From Pelagivirga sediminicola (GTDB taxonomy: Bacteria > Pseudomonadota > Alphaproteobacteria > Rhodobacterales > Rhodobacteraceae): 64,000 nucleotides of DNA. Positions 10,391 through 20,951 of this stretch are shown one piece after another (positions within the stretch are counted from its first letter, which is position 1; each line of letters begins with the position of its first letter). Location of the stretch: positions 62,001-126,000 of the forward strand of contig NZ_QCYH01000005.1 in NCBI RefSeq assembly GCF_003072125.1. The letters run 5' to 3'. A program made the translations under genes and the position numbers. Under the pieces are notes generated by a model. That model was not told where the DNA came from. It saw nothing but the letters and a program-made list of their open reading frames with translations, and ran no database searches.

Positions 10391-12423
10391 TCCAGCCGGA
10401 CGGTCACGCGCGCGCTGCGGCCCAGCGCGTCGATCACCGCGATCTGGCTGAAGCCCTTCCCAAGATGCTCAAGGCTGGCTTGGCCGCCGCGCACATTCGT
10501 CAGCATCGGCTGGCCATTCGCCATGAAGGTATAGGGCGGCTTGCCCCCGCGCACCTTGACCGTGAGGCCCGCGTCTGCGGCACTGATCCGCGCGCCGTCG
10601 GGCGGAAAGATCAGCTCGGGTGCGCCGGAATTGGCGGCAAAGACGGCGCCGCGCCCGGCAAAGCGTTGCAGGGGCTGCGGCAGTTCGGCGGTGGACACGA
10701 TCAGCGTATCGGGCGGCGGCGGCGGCAACGCGTCGGGTCGCGATTTCAGCCGCTGAAACGCCTCGAAGAGGATCGGCGCCGCCAGATCGCCGCCGAACGC
10801 GCCCGGCACCGGCGTGCCGTCGGGCCGGCCGATCCAGACACCGGCCACATGCGCCCCGTCCCAGCCCAGCGCCCATGCGTCGCGGTGGCCGTATGATGTG
10901 CCGGTCTTGTAGGCCAGCGCGCGGCGCGGGGCGCCGGGCGGCGGGGCAAGTCCGGCCAGGATATCGCCCACCTGCCACGCGGCAGCCCGGTCAAGAATGC
11001 GGCGCGGTGCCGGGTCCGGCCCGCCTTGCCGCCAGCGCAGCGGGATCGCGTCGCCGCCGCGTGCGAGGGCGGCGTAAAGCTGCACCATATCGGTCAGCGT
11101 GACGCCGACGCCGCCCAGCGCCACGGCAAGGCCCGCATGATCCCCGGCCAGTTCGGGGCGCAGTCCGGCGCGGCGCATCGCGTCCATCAGATGGGCCGGG
11201 CCGATTTCGTTCATCAGCCGCACCACGGGGATGTTCAGCGATTGGCGCAGCGCATCGGTGACGGTGATTTCACCGCGAAAGATATTGTCGAAATTCTGCG
11301 GAGCATAACCGCCAAAGCGGACCGGCGCGTCATTGATCAACGTCTGCGGATGCGCCAACCCACGCTCGAACGCCATCGCGTAGATCAGCGGCTTCAGTGT
11401 CGAGCCGGGCGAGCGCAGCGCATCCGTCATGTCGACGAACCCCTGCCGCGCCCCCCCGTCGAATCCGGCCGAGCCGACCGAGGCAAGGATCTCGCCGCTG
11501 CGATGATCGGCCAGCACGATCGCGACCGACACCGCGCCGGGCAGGCCCCGCACGGCGCGGGCGGCCAGCGCCTCCAGCTTGGCCTGCAGGGCGGCGTCGA
11601 TGGTCAGATCGTGGCGCCGCGCGGCGGGATCTGCGGCAATCGCGCGGTCGGCCAGATGCGGCGCGAGCGCCGGAAAGGAGCGGCGCGCGGTCGGAACCGG
11701 ATCGAAGCGGGCCGCCTGCGCCGTCTCCGCGCTCAGCACGCCCTGACGCACCATGAGGTCCAGCACCCGGTCGCGCGCGGCGCTGGCCGCATGTGGGTGG
11801 CGGTCCGGCCGCCGGGTTTCGGGCGATTGCGGCAGCGCGACCAGCAGCGCCGATTGCGCGGGCGTCAGGCGGGCAGGCTCCTTGCCGAACCACGCCAGCG
11901 CTGCGGCGCGGATGCCTTCGATATTGCCGCCATAGGGCGCGCGGGCCAGATAGATCTCAAGGATCTGCCGCTTGGTCAGGCGCCGCTCCAGCGCCAGCGC
12001 AAGGCGGATCTGGCGCAGCTTGCCCGCCCATTGGCCGGTGCTGCCATCCTCCATCAGGCGCGCGGTCTGCATCGTCAGCGTCGATGCGCCCGAAACGATG
12101 CCGCCGCGCCAAAGCGCCTGCACCCCGGCGCGCAGCATGGCGCGCAAATCCACACCGGAGTGGCTGAGAAACCGCTGGTCCTCATACGCGATCAGCATGT
12201 CGATGAACGCCGGGTCAACCGCGCCGGGTGCCAGCCGCCACCGGCCATCGCCCACGGTATAGACGCGCAGCGTCTCATTGCGGCGATCCAGCACTTCGGT
12301 GCCGAAGGCAGTCTGCAGCGGCGGCATCGGCGTGCGATCTACCCACGCATCCAGCCCGTCGCGCAGGCCCGCCGCGATGGCCAGCGTACAGGCCAGCGCG
12401 ATCAGCCAGCGATGCGTGCGCAT
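10387..12423 (-). CDS. pbpC: Penicillin-binding protein 1C (bifunctional transglycosylase/transpeptidase)
   Basis: A 678-residue class A penicillin-binding protein with an N-terminal membrane anchor (residues about 5-20). The GT51 glycosyltransferase domain carries EDQRFLSHSGVDLRAMLRA. The transpeptidase domain has the SxxK serine (SPGSTLKPLIY), SLN (RQSLNIPVV) and KTG (YKTGTSYGH) motifs. The end is a PBP1C-type C-terminal domain. It starts four bases after the alpha-2-macroglobulin gene, the conserved pbpC/yfhM pairing. The pair is thought to repair peptidoglycan and trap proteases when the envelope is breached. Confidence 0.95.
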   Translation of the reverse strand: MRTHRWLIALACTLAIAAGLRDGLDAWVDRTPMPPLQTAFGTEVLDRRNETLRVYTVGDGRWRLAPGAVDPAFIDMLIAYEDQRFLSHSGVDLRAMLRAGVQALWRGGIVSGASTLTMQTARLMEDGSTGQWAGKLRQIRLALALERRLTKRQILEIYLARAPYGGNIEGIRAAALAWFGKEPARLTPAQSALLVALPQSPETRRPDRHPHAASAARDRVLDLMVRQGVLSAETAQAARFDPVPTARRSFPALAPHLADRAIAADPAARRHDLTIDAALQAKLEALAARAVRGLPGAVSVAIVLADHRSGEILASVGSAGFDGGARQGFVDMTDALRSPGSTLKPLIYAMAFERGLAHPQTLINDAPVRFGGYAPQNFDNIFRGEITVTDALRQSLNIPVVRLMNEIGPAHLMDAMRRAGLRPELAGDHAGLAVALGGVGVTLTDMVQLYAALARGGDAIPLRWRQGGPDPAPRRILDRAAAWQVGDILAGLAPPPGAPRRALAYKTGTSYGHRDAWALGWDGAHVAGVWIGRPDGTPVPGAFGGDLAAPILFEAFQRLKSRPDALPPPPPDTLIVSTAELPQPLQRFAGRGAVFAANSGAPELIFPPDGARISAADAGLTVKVRGGKPPYTFMANGQPMLTNVRGGQASLEHLGKGFSQIAVIDALGRSARVTVRLD

Positions 12424-12427
12424 GGCC

Positions 12428-15400
12428 CTACTCGGTCACTGTCATGGCGCCGGTATCGGTATGCGCGCGGTATTCGGGGCGATACATATCCTCGACCGTG
12501 GCCGCGGGGTGGTGATATTGCCCCGGCGAAATGGCGCGCACGATATAGGCAAGGTTGAAGGCATCCTTGCTGCGCCATTCGACAGCGGCGATGAAGCGGT
12601 CCGAGCGGAACTCGCTGTGCTCGGTATAGGCCGCGTTCAGCCAGTCCAGCGCGCCGACATCGCCGGAGCTGAGCAGGTTGGGATTGTCGATCTCAAGACC
12701 CGCAGGCAGCGGATCGTCGATGATCAGCCGCGCCTGCGCCTCCTCGAACGGCGTGACGGTCAGCACCGCCACCAGCCGCGTGCCCGAGGGGACACCCTCC
12801 AGCGATACAGCCCCGCCGTCCATGTCGAAATACGCCCGCTCGATCCGGTAGCCATAGCCGTCCGCCGGTCCGGGCACCTGCGGCACGCCGAAGGTGGTCA
12901 GCGTGATATCGGTATCGCGCTGCGCGGTGTTGGTGATCTGCTGCGGCTGGACGGTGCCGGCCTCCAGCTTGCGCAGGAACGCGCCTTCCACCGCCTCGCC
13001 GTTCAGCGTCAGGCCCTGCGACGCGGTATCGCCGATCAGCGCGCGGGCGGCCAGAAGGCTCCACGCCTCTTCCTGCGTCGACAGGTGCGGACCCTCGCCC
13101 GCGATACTGCGCGCCAGCGCGTCGCGGTCGCCGACGTTGCTGCCGGCCTCGGCCAGAAGCGCCAGAACCCCGGCGCGGTCGCGCAGGGCGGTGCCGTAAT
13201 CGGCGCGCCAGACATGCGCCGGATCGCTCACGCGCCCGGTGCTGTCCAGGGCTGCGCTGAACATGCGGTCCGCGCGGGTCTGATCGCCGTAGGAGGCCAG
13301 CGCGGCGCCCAGTTGCGCCTGCGCCAGCGGAGTGGCGAAATCGCCTGCCTTCACGTCCGCGTAATAGCGCAGATCGCCCATCGCCGCCGCGCCTTCGCGT
13401 GCCAGAACCATCAGCGCATAGGCGATATCCTCGCCGCCGCTGTCGAAATCGGGGGCATAGTTCACGCGGTTGCGCAGGTTGTCCATCGCCATGGCAAAGG
13501 CACGGTCCGGCACGTCAAACCCCTCGGCGCGGGCGCGCGACAGGAAATCGGCGACATAGGCATCCAGCCAGAAATCGCCCGAATCCGCGCGCCACATGCC
13601 GAACGCGCCGCTTGAGGTCTGGCGCGTCAGCACGCGGGCCACCGCCTGATCCACGCGCTTGGCGATGGCGCCGTCATTGCCCAGCCCGAGCGCCGTGGCG
13701 ACCTGATTGAAATAGAGCAGCGGCATCGCGCGCGACGTCACCTGCTCGGTGCAGCCATAGGGATAGCGGTCCAGCGATTGCAGAAGGCCCGGCACGTTCA
13801 GCCGCGCCAGCGCCCCGGCGGAAATCACCGCCTCGCCCGTGCCGGGGCGGTATCCGGCAAAGACGTCATCGGTCAGCGTGAAGGTATCGCCTGCCGCCAG
13901 CTCGAACCGGCGCGTCTCCGATACCGGCGGGTCATTGGCGCGCACCGGCAGCGTCAGCGACTTGGTCAGTTGCTTGCCGTCCGGCGTGGTCAGGGCGATG
14001 CGGATCTCGTAATCGCCGACCTCGCCCGCGGTGATGGGCAGGCGGAAGGATTGCTTCTGCCCGTCCTGCAGATCGAGCTCGGCAGGCACGCTCTCGGCCA
14101 GCGTCAGGCCCGGCGCCGTGATGTCCAGCCCGACCCGCCCCGCAGGCCCGGTGGCATGCACGATCTCCAGCAGCATCGAGCTGCTGTCGCCGGGCGCAAG
14201 GAAGCGCGGCACGGACGCGGTCAGCACGACAGGATCGCGCACCAGCACGTCGCGCGCGGCCTGCCCGACGCCGTCGGCGCTCCAGGCGATGGCCATCAGG
14301 CGCACGGTGCCGTTGAAATCGGGGATGTCAAAGGATGCCTCGGCGGTGCCGTCCGCGCCCACGCTGAGCGGGCCGGTGAAATAGGCCACCAGCTCTTCGG
14401 TGGGGGGCGGCGATTGGCGGTCCATGCCGTTGCCCGCATCCCCGCCCGAACGCACGGTGCCCGCAGCGCCGTTCATGCCGTCGATGAGGCGCCCATAGAT
14501 ATCTCGCATCTCGACGCCCAGCCGCCGCTGGCCAAAGTAATGCACCGACGGATCGGGACTGTCGAAACCGGTGAGGTTGAGGATGCCCACATCCACCGCC
14601 GCCAGCGTGACAAAGCCTGCCTGCCCCTCCAGCCCGTCCATCTTGACGGTGGCGTTCAGCGGCCCGCGCGGATCCGACGCATCCGGTGCGTCGATCGTCA
14701 CGGCCAGTTGCCGCGCGCCCGGATCAATCCGCGCATGGGCCAGACCCAGCGCGCGCGCCGGGTTCTGCCCCGCCGCCACGTCCATGGGGCGGATCACCTG
14801 CGCGCTGACATAGGCGCCGGTGCCCCAATCCTCGGTTACGCCCACGGGGATGATGTTCTCGCCCTCGCTGACCTCCACGGCCTTGCGGGAAATGACGCGG
14901 TTGGACATCACCGTCACCAGCGCCGTGCCGGCATAGCGCGGCACGATGCGCAGCTGCGCGGTGTCGCCAGCGTCATAGCTTTCGGCGTCCAGCGACAGCT
15001 CCAGCGTGTCGGGCGCCTTGCTGCTGTCGGCGGGCGCATACCAGCCGGCATAGAAATCGACCGAGGAGGCGACATAGGCGCCGCCGGTCCGTTCGACCAC
15101 CAGCTCATACTCGCCCCATTCGACGGGGGCCGAAACGCTGAGCGGCACATCGCCCAGCGTTCCGCTGCCGGTGGCGATGCGCTTGCGCGTGGTGATCGGC
15201 TCCCAGTTCCAGTTGCCGTATTGCTGATACCATTGATAACGCGTGGTCACGCGGTTCAGCGTCCACGCCACGTCCATGTCCGTGCGCGCCAGGTCCGGCC
15301 CGACGGCGATGATGTCGAAGGCGGCGTCGGTGCCTTCCTGAACGACGTCGTCAAAGCGGGGCTTGATCCCGATCATCGGCTTGGCCGGGGCCAGCGTGCG

Positions 15401-17836
15401 GGTGATCTGCCGCTCCACCGGGCGGCCCGACCCCTCGCGCAGGCGCAGCACGGCGGTGGCGCTATGGGGCTGCGCGCCGTCCAGATCCTGCGGCACTTCC
15501 AGGGGCTGGGTCAGCGCGCCGCTGTCATCCGTCATGCCGGGATCAAAGAACTGCACCTTTGGCGCGGTGTCCGCGTCATGGCGGCCAAAGACGTAGCCCG
15601 GGAAATCATCAAGGCTGCGGGTGGGACGAACCACCAGCTGGCCTTCGGACTTCAGCCCCGCCCCGGCGGCGCCGAAAAGATACCTGGCATCCACCTTGAG
15701 CGGCGGCAGGGCATCCGCGCTCAGCGTGCCTTCGGGCAGGGACAGCGTGAAATCGATCCGCTCGGGCAGGAAATCCTCGACCAGCAGTTGCGTGCTGGCC
15801 AGCGCGGGCGCGTCCACATCGGCCTTGATGTCCAGCGTCCACGTGCCACGCGGCGCTGTCTCGCCCACCGGCATGGTAAAGACATGCCCGCCGGACGCGT
15901 CCTCGGCCGAAAGATGGCGGGCGTATTCCACGCCGTCGGGGCGCGTCAGGATCGCGGTGAGGGCAAGGCCCCCGATGGCCGCGGCGCGGTCGTCGCGCGC
16001 AAGCGCGGTGGCATGGATCACCTCGCCCGCGCGATAGGCGCCGCGATCGGTGGCAAGAAAGACGTCGACGGGCGGCGCGGGCGGGCGCCCCTCGACCCCG
16101 CGGTCGGACAGATCGAAGGCCGGATCGGTCAGCGACAGGAACGCTGTATCCTCGTCGCCGCTCCGCGCGACGACCAACGCAGGCGCCGCGCCCCCGGTGC
16201 CGCGCGTCAGACCCGCATCGAAGGCGGCATGGCCGTCTGCATCGGTCTGCGCCGTGTCCAGCACCGCGTTGGCGCGCGAGATCAGCGTCACCTCGATCCC
16301 CTCCAGCGCATCCGCGCTGGCGAGGCTGCGGGCAAAGACATGCAGGCCGTCATTGCCCATGAGCGTGGTCAGCCCCAGATCGGTCAGCACGAACCACTGG
16401 GTCGCGCCCGCCTCCTCATGGCTTTCGGTGCCTTCGATCTGGGCGGTCAGCGTATAGATGCCCGGCGGCTGATCCTTCAGCACGCCGCCCATCGGCAGGC
16501 GCGTCGTCATCGTCTGGTTCAGCTCGTTCTGAACCTCGCCCGTGCCGGTCCAGACATCCTGCGCGATGCTTTGCGAGAAGTGATCAAGGTCATAGCCGTT
16601 CAAAGGGCGCCCGAAATAGTCGTCCTGAATGGCGCGCAGCAGGTTGCGGTCACTGACGCGCCGCAGGCTCAGATCGACCGTGTTCAGGTTGATCGTCTCT
16701 ACCGGCAGCGCGGCATCGGCCGCACGCGGCAGCACGAAGGCCCGGCCCGGAAAGCTGACCTGCGGTGCGCGGTCGCGCACATAGGACGTGATCTCGACAT
16801 CCTTCAGCAGCGTCTCGCCATTGGCGGCGGGCAGGCCGCGGCGAAAGGTGACGCTGTAGCGCTCGCCATGCCGGACGCCGTCGATGCAGATCTGCCGGTC
16901 CTCGGGCTGAACGACAAGGCCGGGATCGGGCAGGCGGACGAAAGGCGTGTAATCGGTGCCGGCGGCGATCACTTCGCCCGAAAACTCGGCGCAGATGCGC
17001 GGTGTCGCGCTGTCATTGTCGGTGCTGTTGTCGATGATGCGAAAGCCGTATTTCGCGCTCGCATCCTCCAGCGCGGCGACGACATCGGCGCGCGGCTCGA
17101 TCCCTTCGGCAAGGCGCAGGGCCTGCACCATCTCGCGGCCTCGCTCGCCGCGCTCCAGCGCATCGGCAAGGATCAGCAGCGCATTGACGCGCGCCCCGCC
17201 CGAAAGCGCGCGGACATAGCCGTTTACCGCCGCGAGGGCCGCTTGCTGCCCAAGGCTGGACTTGTTTTCGGCCACCAGCAGCGACAGGCGCGCATATTCG
17301 GTCCAGTGATCGCTGGCATCGCTGACCGATACGGCGGCCCCGGCCCAGCGCATCGCGTTCAGCGCGTCGCCCTCGGCCATCCGCTCCTGCGCGGCCTGCA
17401 TCATGGCCTGCGCCGTATAGGCGCCGCCCGGATGCTTGCGTCCGATGTCGCTCGCCTGCTTGCGCATCTGTGCGAAAATGTCCTGCCCCAGAAATTCCAG
17501 ATCCGCGGCCAACGCGTCCGCCTGCTCCAGCACCCTTGGATTGGTGTCCGCAACGCGCGCGGAATAGGCGCCCGCGAACGGCTTTTCGTCGCTCACCGCG
17601 CTTTTGGGAAAGCAGGCGCTGGATTTCGTGTTGAAGGTGAAGGCGTGGCAGTCGGGGGTCGACAGGCACGCGGTCTGGCAGGCTTCGAACGTGGTGTCGA
17701 ACAGCGCGGTCAGGTCGGATCCGTAGAAATCCACGTCCCGCGTGACGATGGCGCGTTTGTCAGGCACCGCCGATTGCGCGACCGAGAGCGTGGCGATGCA
17801 GGCAAGAACGACAGACAGCAAGACGTGGCGCAGCAT
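12428..17836 (-). CDS. Bacterial alpha-2-macroglobulin family protein with PAN domain
   Basis: A 1802-residue exported protein, the largest in the window. It has a signal sequence (residues 1-20), a cysteine-rich PAN/apple-like segment (CQTACLSTPDCHAFTFN, then CFPKS) near residues 50-80, many macroglobulin beta domains and a C-terminal thioester domain. The thioester motif is intact: C1362-T-E-Q1365 within YPYGCTEQ. Proteins of this family trap attacking proteases in the periplasm by covalent bonding. A cysteine at residue 13 could be a lipobox (VLAC), but the hydrophobic stretch continues beyond it, so simple secretion is equally possible. It is operonic with pbpC and divergent from a histidine kinase gene. 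Confidence 0.93.
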   Translation of the reverse strand: MLRHVLLSVVLACIATLSVAQSAVPDKRAIVTRDVDFYGSDLTALFDTTFEACQTACLSTPDCHAFTFNTKSSACFPKSAVSDEKPFAGAYSARVADTNPRVLEQADALAADLEFLGQDIFAQMRKQASDIGRKHPGGAYTAQAMMQAAQERMAEGDALNAMRWAGAAVSVSDASDHWTEYARLSLLVAENKSSLGQQAALAAVNGYVRALSGGARVNALLILADALERGERGREMVQALRLAEGIEPRADVVAALEDASAKYGFRIIDNSTDNDSATPRICAEFSGEVIAAGTDYTPFVRLPDPGLVVQPEDRQICIDGVRHGERYSVTFRRGLPAANGETLLKDVEITSYVRDRAPQVSFPGRAFVLPRAADAALPVETINLNTVDLSLRRVSDRNLLRAIQDDYFGRPLNGYDLDHFSQSIAQDVWTGTGEVQNELNQTMTTRLPMGGVLKDQPPGIYTLTAQIEGTESHEEAGATQWFVLTDLGLTTLMGNDGLHVFARSLASADALEGIEVTLISRANAVLDTAQTDADGHAAFDAGLTRGTGGAAPALVVARSGDEDTAFLSLTDPAFDLSDRGVEGRPPAPPVDVFLATDRGAYRAGEVIHATALARDDRAAAIGGLALTAILTRPDGVEYARHLSAEDASGGHVFTMPVGETAPRGTWTLDIKADVDAPALASTQLLVEDFLPERIDFTLSLPEGTLSADALPPLKVDARYLFGAAGAGLKSEGQLVVRPTRSLDDFPGYVFGRHDADTAPKVQFFDPGMTDDSGALTQPLEVPQDLDGAQPHSATAVLRLREGSGRPVERQITRTLAPAKPMIGIKPRFDDVVQEGTDAAFDIIAVGPDLARTDMDVAWTLNRVTTRYQWYQQYGNWNWEPITTRKRIATGSGTLGDVPLSVSAPVEWGEYELVVERTGGAYVASSVDFYAGWYAPADSSKAPDTLELSLDAESYDAGDTAQLRIVPRYAGTALVTVMSNRVISRKAVEVSEGENIIPVGVTEDWGTGAYVSAQVIRPMDVAAGQNPARALGLAHARIDPGARQLAVTIDAPDASDPRGPLNATVKMDGLEGQAGFVTLAAVDVGILNLTGFDSPDPSVHYFGQRRLGVEMRDIYGRLIDGMNGAAGTVRSGGDAGNGMDRQSPPPTEELVAYFTGPLSVGADGTAEASFDIPDFNGTVRLMAIAWSADGVGQAARDVLVRDPVVLTASVPRFLAPGDSSSMLLEIVHATGPAGRVGLDITAPGLTLAESVPAELDLQDGQKQSFRLPITAGEVGDYEIRIALTTPDGKQLTKSLTLPVRANDPPVSETRRFELAAGDTFTLTDDVFAGYRPGTGEAVISAGALARLNVPGLLQSLDRYPYGCTEQVTSRAMPLLYFNQVATALGLGNDGAIAKRVDQAVARVLTRQTSSGAFGMWRADSGDFWLDAYVADFLSRARAEGFDVPDRAFAMAMDNLRNRVNYAPDFDSGGEDIAYALMVLAREGAAAMGDLRYYADVKAGDFATPLAQAQLGAALASYGDQTRADRMFSAALDSTGRVSDPAHVWRADYGTALRDRAGVLALLAEAGSNVGDRDALARSIAGEGPHLSTQEEAWSLLAARALIGDTASQGLTLNGEAVEGAFLRKLEAGTVQPQQITNTAQRDTDITLTTFGVPQVPGPADGYGYRIERAYFDMDGGAVSLEGVPSGTRLVAVLTVTPFEEAQARLIIDDPLPAGLEIDNPNLLSSGDVGALDWLNAAYTEHSEFRSDRFIAAVEWRSKDAFNLAYIVRAISPGQYHHPAATVEDMYRPEYRAHTDTGAMTVTE

Positions 17837-17978
17837 TGGAAAACTCCCGGCAAAACTATGCGCATGGTGGCACGCGGCCCGATCCGGGGCAATGATTCAG
17901 GTGCGGCGTTAAGCCTTTGTTCACGCTGATGCACGATTGTCGGGGGAACCTTGGGGAATGGCACGGCGGAGGAGCGGC

Positions 17979-20225
17979 ATGAGCCTTGCCAACAAGCTGG
18001 CGGAGGAGCGGCGCGGACGTCTGGCCGCCGAGCGGCTGCTGGAACAGAAACAGGCCGAATTGCACGCGGCCAACCGCAAGCTGGGCAAACACGCGCGCGC
18101 CCTGTCCGACGAGATCGTCGTCACCCGCGCCAAGGTGCAGACCGCGCTGGACGAGAATCAGCGCGTCAAATCGGATCTGCACGTCGCCAACGAAAAGGTG
18201 CAGGTGGCCGAGCGCAGGCTGTGGCATTCGATCGAGACCATTCAGGACGGTTTCGCCTTCTTTGACGAAAACAGCCGCATGATCGCGGCCAATCAGGCTT
18301 ACATGGCGGTGTTCGACGGGATCGAGGCGCTGGAGCCGGGCATCAGCTATGTCGAAATCCTGCAACTGGCCACCGAAGAGGGCATCGTCGATATCGGCGA
18401 TCAGGCTCCGGCGGCGTGGCGCGAGGATATGCTGGACCGCTGGCAAGGCTGCAATCCCGAACCGGTCGTCATCCGCCTCTGGAGCGGCGAGTATATCAAG
18501 CTGATCGACCAGCGCGGCCATGGCGGCGACGTGGTCAGTCTGGCGCTGAACATCACCTCGACCATCCGCTATGAAAAGCGCCTGAAAGAGGCGCGCGCCC
18601 GCGCGGAGGCGGCGAACCGGGCCAAATCATCGTTTCTTGCCAACATGAGCCACGAGATCCGCACGCCGATGAACGGCGTCGTCGGCATGGCCGATCTTCT
18701 GAAGGATACCGAGCTGACCGAGGAACAGCTGCTCTATGCCAACACCATCAAGAATTCGGGCGAGGCGCTGCTGGTCATCATCAACGACGTGCTGGATTAT
18801 TCCAAGATCGAGGCGGAAAAGCTGGTCCTGCATCCCGAGCCGTTCGATCTGGAGCGCTGCATTCACGAGCTGATCATGCTGATGCAGCCCAAGGCGCGCG
18901 ATCAGGGGCTTGAGATCCTGCTGGATTATGATCTGTTCCTGCCCACGCAGTTCATCGGCGATCCGGGGCGCCTGCGGCAGGTGCTGACCAACCTCATGGG
19001 CAACGCGATCAAGTTCACGCTGAAGGGGCACGTCCTGATCCGCGTCACCGGCGTCGTGGACGATCAGGGCGCGGCGCAGGTCCATGTCACGGTTGAGGAT
19101 ACCGGCATCGGCATACCGGCCTCCAAGGTCAGCCACGTCTTTGGCGAATTCAATCAGGTCGATGACGAGCATAATCGCCGGTTCGAAGGGACCGGGCTGG
19201 GGCTGGCCATCTCGCAGCAGCTGATCCGGATGATGGGCGGGGAAATCTGGGTCGAAAGCGAGCTTGACGCCGGCTCGACCTTCGGTTTCCGCATCACGAT
19301 GCCGATGGTGGGCGGCGATCAGCCCGCGCCGGTGCGCCCCGAGGGCGTGCGCCGCGTGCTGATCGTGGACAGCCACGACGCCAACAGGATCGTGCTGCAA
19401 AGGCAGCTGGATCTGCTCGGCATCGAAACGATCTGCTGCGCCAGCGGCGCCGAAGCGCTCGCGCTGATCGATGACAGCATGGACCTGGTGCTGGTCGAGC
19501 ACCATTTGCCTGCGATGGACGGGTTGGAACTGGCCGAGGCGTTGCGCGCCGCAGGCCGCGCCGTTCCGGTCGTTCTGCTCAGCGGCAGCACCGGCCATGC
19601 CGAGCAGGATCCGGCGCGCGGGCTGCTGCATGCCGTGCTGCAAAAACCGGTGCCGCGCCGCGCGCTCTTTGCGATGCTGGACGGGCTGGGGCAGGGCACG
19701 CGCAGCGCCGCTCCGGCGCGGCTGGGCGACGCGCCCGCGCCGCAAACGCCCACGCGCGCGTTGCGGGTATTGGCCGCCGAGGACAACAAGACCAACCGGC
19801 TGGTTTTCGCGAAGATGGTAAAGACGCTGGATATCGAGCTGGTCTTTGCCGAAAACGGGGTCGAGGCGGTCGAGCTTTACCAGTCCTTCAGGCCGGACAT
19901 CGTCTTCATGGACATCTCGATGCCGATGATGGACGGCAAGGAGGCCACGCAGCATATCCGCGATCTCGAAAAAGCCAGCGGCGCGCATGTTCCGGTGGTC
20001 GCGATGACCGCCCACGCGATGGAGGGCGACGATGCCGGCATCCTGGCGGCGGGCCTTGATCACTACCTGACCAAGCCGCTGCGCAAGGCCGCGATTCACG
20101 AGCTGATCACCGGCATCCGCCCGCCGGGCGCGCGCCCGGCGGTCCCGGGCGCGGAGCAGGATCAGGACGCGTCTGCGCTGCGCACGAACACGGGCTTGTC
20201 GTCTTCGGACAGTTCGGGCCGATAG
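17979..20225 (+). CDS. Hybrid sensor histidine kinase with two receiver domains
   Basis: About 748 residues. An N-terminal coiled coil (rich in Glu, Arg and Ala, about 1-80) is followed by a PAS-like sensor (about 85-200), a dimerisation/phosphoacceptor helix with [16 protein letters not shown] (His near 225), an ATPase domain with DTGIGIP and GTGLGLAI, and two receivers. The first receiver has Glu (LVLVEHHLP) where the phosphorylated Asp should be and is probably inactive. The second is intact ([11 protein letters not shown]). No transmembrane segment is seen, so it is cytosolic. The ATG at 17979 has GGAGG upstream; an ATG at 17958 is possible. Its 3' end overlaps the convergent yaaA by 64 bp. 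Confidence 0.92.
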   Translation: MSLANKLAEERRGRLAAERLLEQKQAELHAANRKLGKHARALSDEIVVTRAKVQTALDENQRVKSDLHVANEKVQVAERRLWHSIETIQDGFAFFDENSRMIAANQAYMAVFDGIEALEPGISYVEILQLATEEGIVDIGDQAPAAWREDMLDRWQGCNPEPVVIRLWSGEYIKLIDQRGHGGDVVSLALNITSTIRYEKRLKEARARAEAANRAKSSFLANMSHEIRTPMNGVVGMADLLKDTELTEEQLLYANTIKNSGEALLVIINDVLDYSKIEAEKLVLHPEPFDLERCIHELIMLMQPKARDQGLEILLDYDLFLPTQFIGDPGRLRQVLTNLMGNAIKFTLKGHVLIRVTGVVDDQGAAQVHVTVEDTGIGIPASKVSHVFGEFNQVDDEHNRRFEGTGLGLAISQQLIRMMGGEIWVESELDAGSTFGFRITMPMVGGDQPAPVRPEGVRRVLIVDSHDANRIVLQRQLDLLGIETICCASGAEALALIDDSMDLVLVEHHLPAMDGLELAEALRAAGRAVPVVLLSGSTGHAEQDPARGLLHAVLQKPVPRRALFAMLDGLGQGTRSAAPARLGDAPAPQTPTRALRVLAAEDNKTNRLVFAKMVKTLDIELVFAENGVEAVELYQSFRPDIVFMDISMPMMDGKEATQHIRDLEKASGAHVPVVAMTAHAMEGDDAGILAAGLDHYLTKPLRKAAIHELITGIRPPGARPAVPGAEQDQDASALRTNTGLSSSDSSGR

Positions 20226-20923
20226 GCGTAGCCGCCGGTGTCGAAATCTTGCAGGGCTTCGGCATCGGTCAGGCGGTTCTGGATGATGAATCGCGCCATC
20301 GCGCCGCGCGCTTTCTTGGCATAGAAGCTGACGATCTTGGGGTCTCCGCCCTTGTCCTCCATGAAGACGGGGGTGACGACGCGCAGTTTCAGCGCGTCCA
20401 GATCGACGGCGCCGAAATATTCCTGGCTGGCGCAGTTGACCAGCACCTTGGCATCCACCTCGGCCGCATGCCGGTTCAGCGCCTCGGCGATCCGGTCGTC
20501 CCAATATTCATAAAGCGATTTGCCCTTTTCCGTCTTCAGCTTGCTGCCCATTTCCAGCCGGTAGGGCTGAATCGCGTCGCGCGGGCGCAAGAGGCCGTAA
20601 AGCCCCGACAGGATGCGCAGATGATCCTGCGCCCAGTCCAGTTCAGCCTCGTCAAGGCTGCCGGCCTCAAGCCCCTGATAGGTGTCCCCGGCAAAGGCGA
20701 GCGCCGCGGGCTTGCTGTCCATCTCGCCGAAATCGGCGAACCGCTCGGCGTTCAGTTTGGCCAGATCGGCGCTGATGCTCATCAGATCCTGCAGCTCGGC
20801 CTGCGTCAGATCGCCCGCGACGCGGGCCAACGCATTGGCGTCCTTGGCAAAACCGGGCACGGTGGCGGCCGTGTCCGTGGGCGACATGTCCAGTTTCTTG
20901 GCGGGCGAGATGACGACGAGCAT
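20162..20923 (-). CDS. yaaA: Peroxide stress protein YaaA (UPF0246)
   Basis: A 253-residue protein of the YaaA/UPF0246 family, which in E. coli limits free intracellular iron during hydrogen peroxide stress. Family-typical blocks are the N-terminus MLVVISPAKKLD, the middle LSGLYGLLRPRDAIQPYRLEMG and VNCASQEYF, and YAKKARGAMARFI. Length is normal. The ATG at 20923 has AAAGGA upstream; longer in-frame starts would run through recQ. It is 28 bp downstream of recQ on the same strand, so probably in one operon. Confidence 0.95.
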   Translation of the reverse strand: MLVVISPAKKLDMSPTDTAATVPGFAKDANALARVAGDLTQAELQDLMSISADLAKLNAERFADFGEMDSKPAALAFAGDTYQGLEAGSLDEAELDWAQDHLRILSGLYGLLRPRDAIQPYRLEMGSKLKTEKGKSLYEYWDDRIAEALNRHAAEVDAKVLVNCASQEYFGAVDLDALKLRVVTPVFMEDKGGDPKIVSFYAKKARGAMARFIIQNRLTDAEALQDFDTGGYAYRPELSEDDKPVFVRSADAS

Positions 20924-20951
20924 GGGCAAATCCTTTCGATCTACCTCAGAC

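Noticed and set aside
13778..17929. A 1383-codon open frame on the plus strand opposite the alpha-2-macroglobulin gene
   Set aside because: It mirrors the codon structure of the minus-strand gene, is rich in Arg, Gln, His and Gly as expected of an antisense frame in GC-rich DNA, and shows no domain. The minus-strand gene has signal peptide, thioester motif and operon context.
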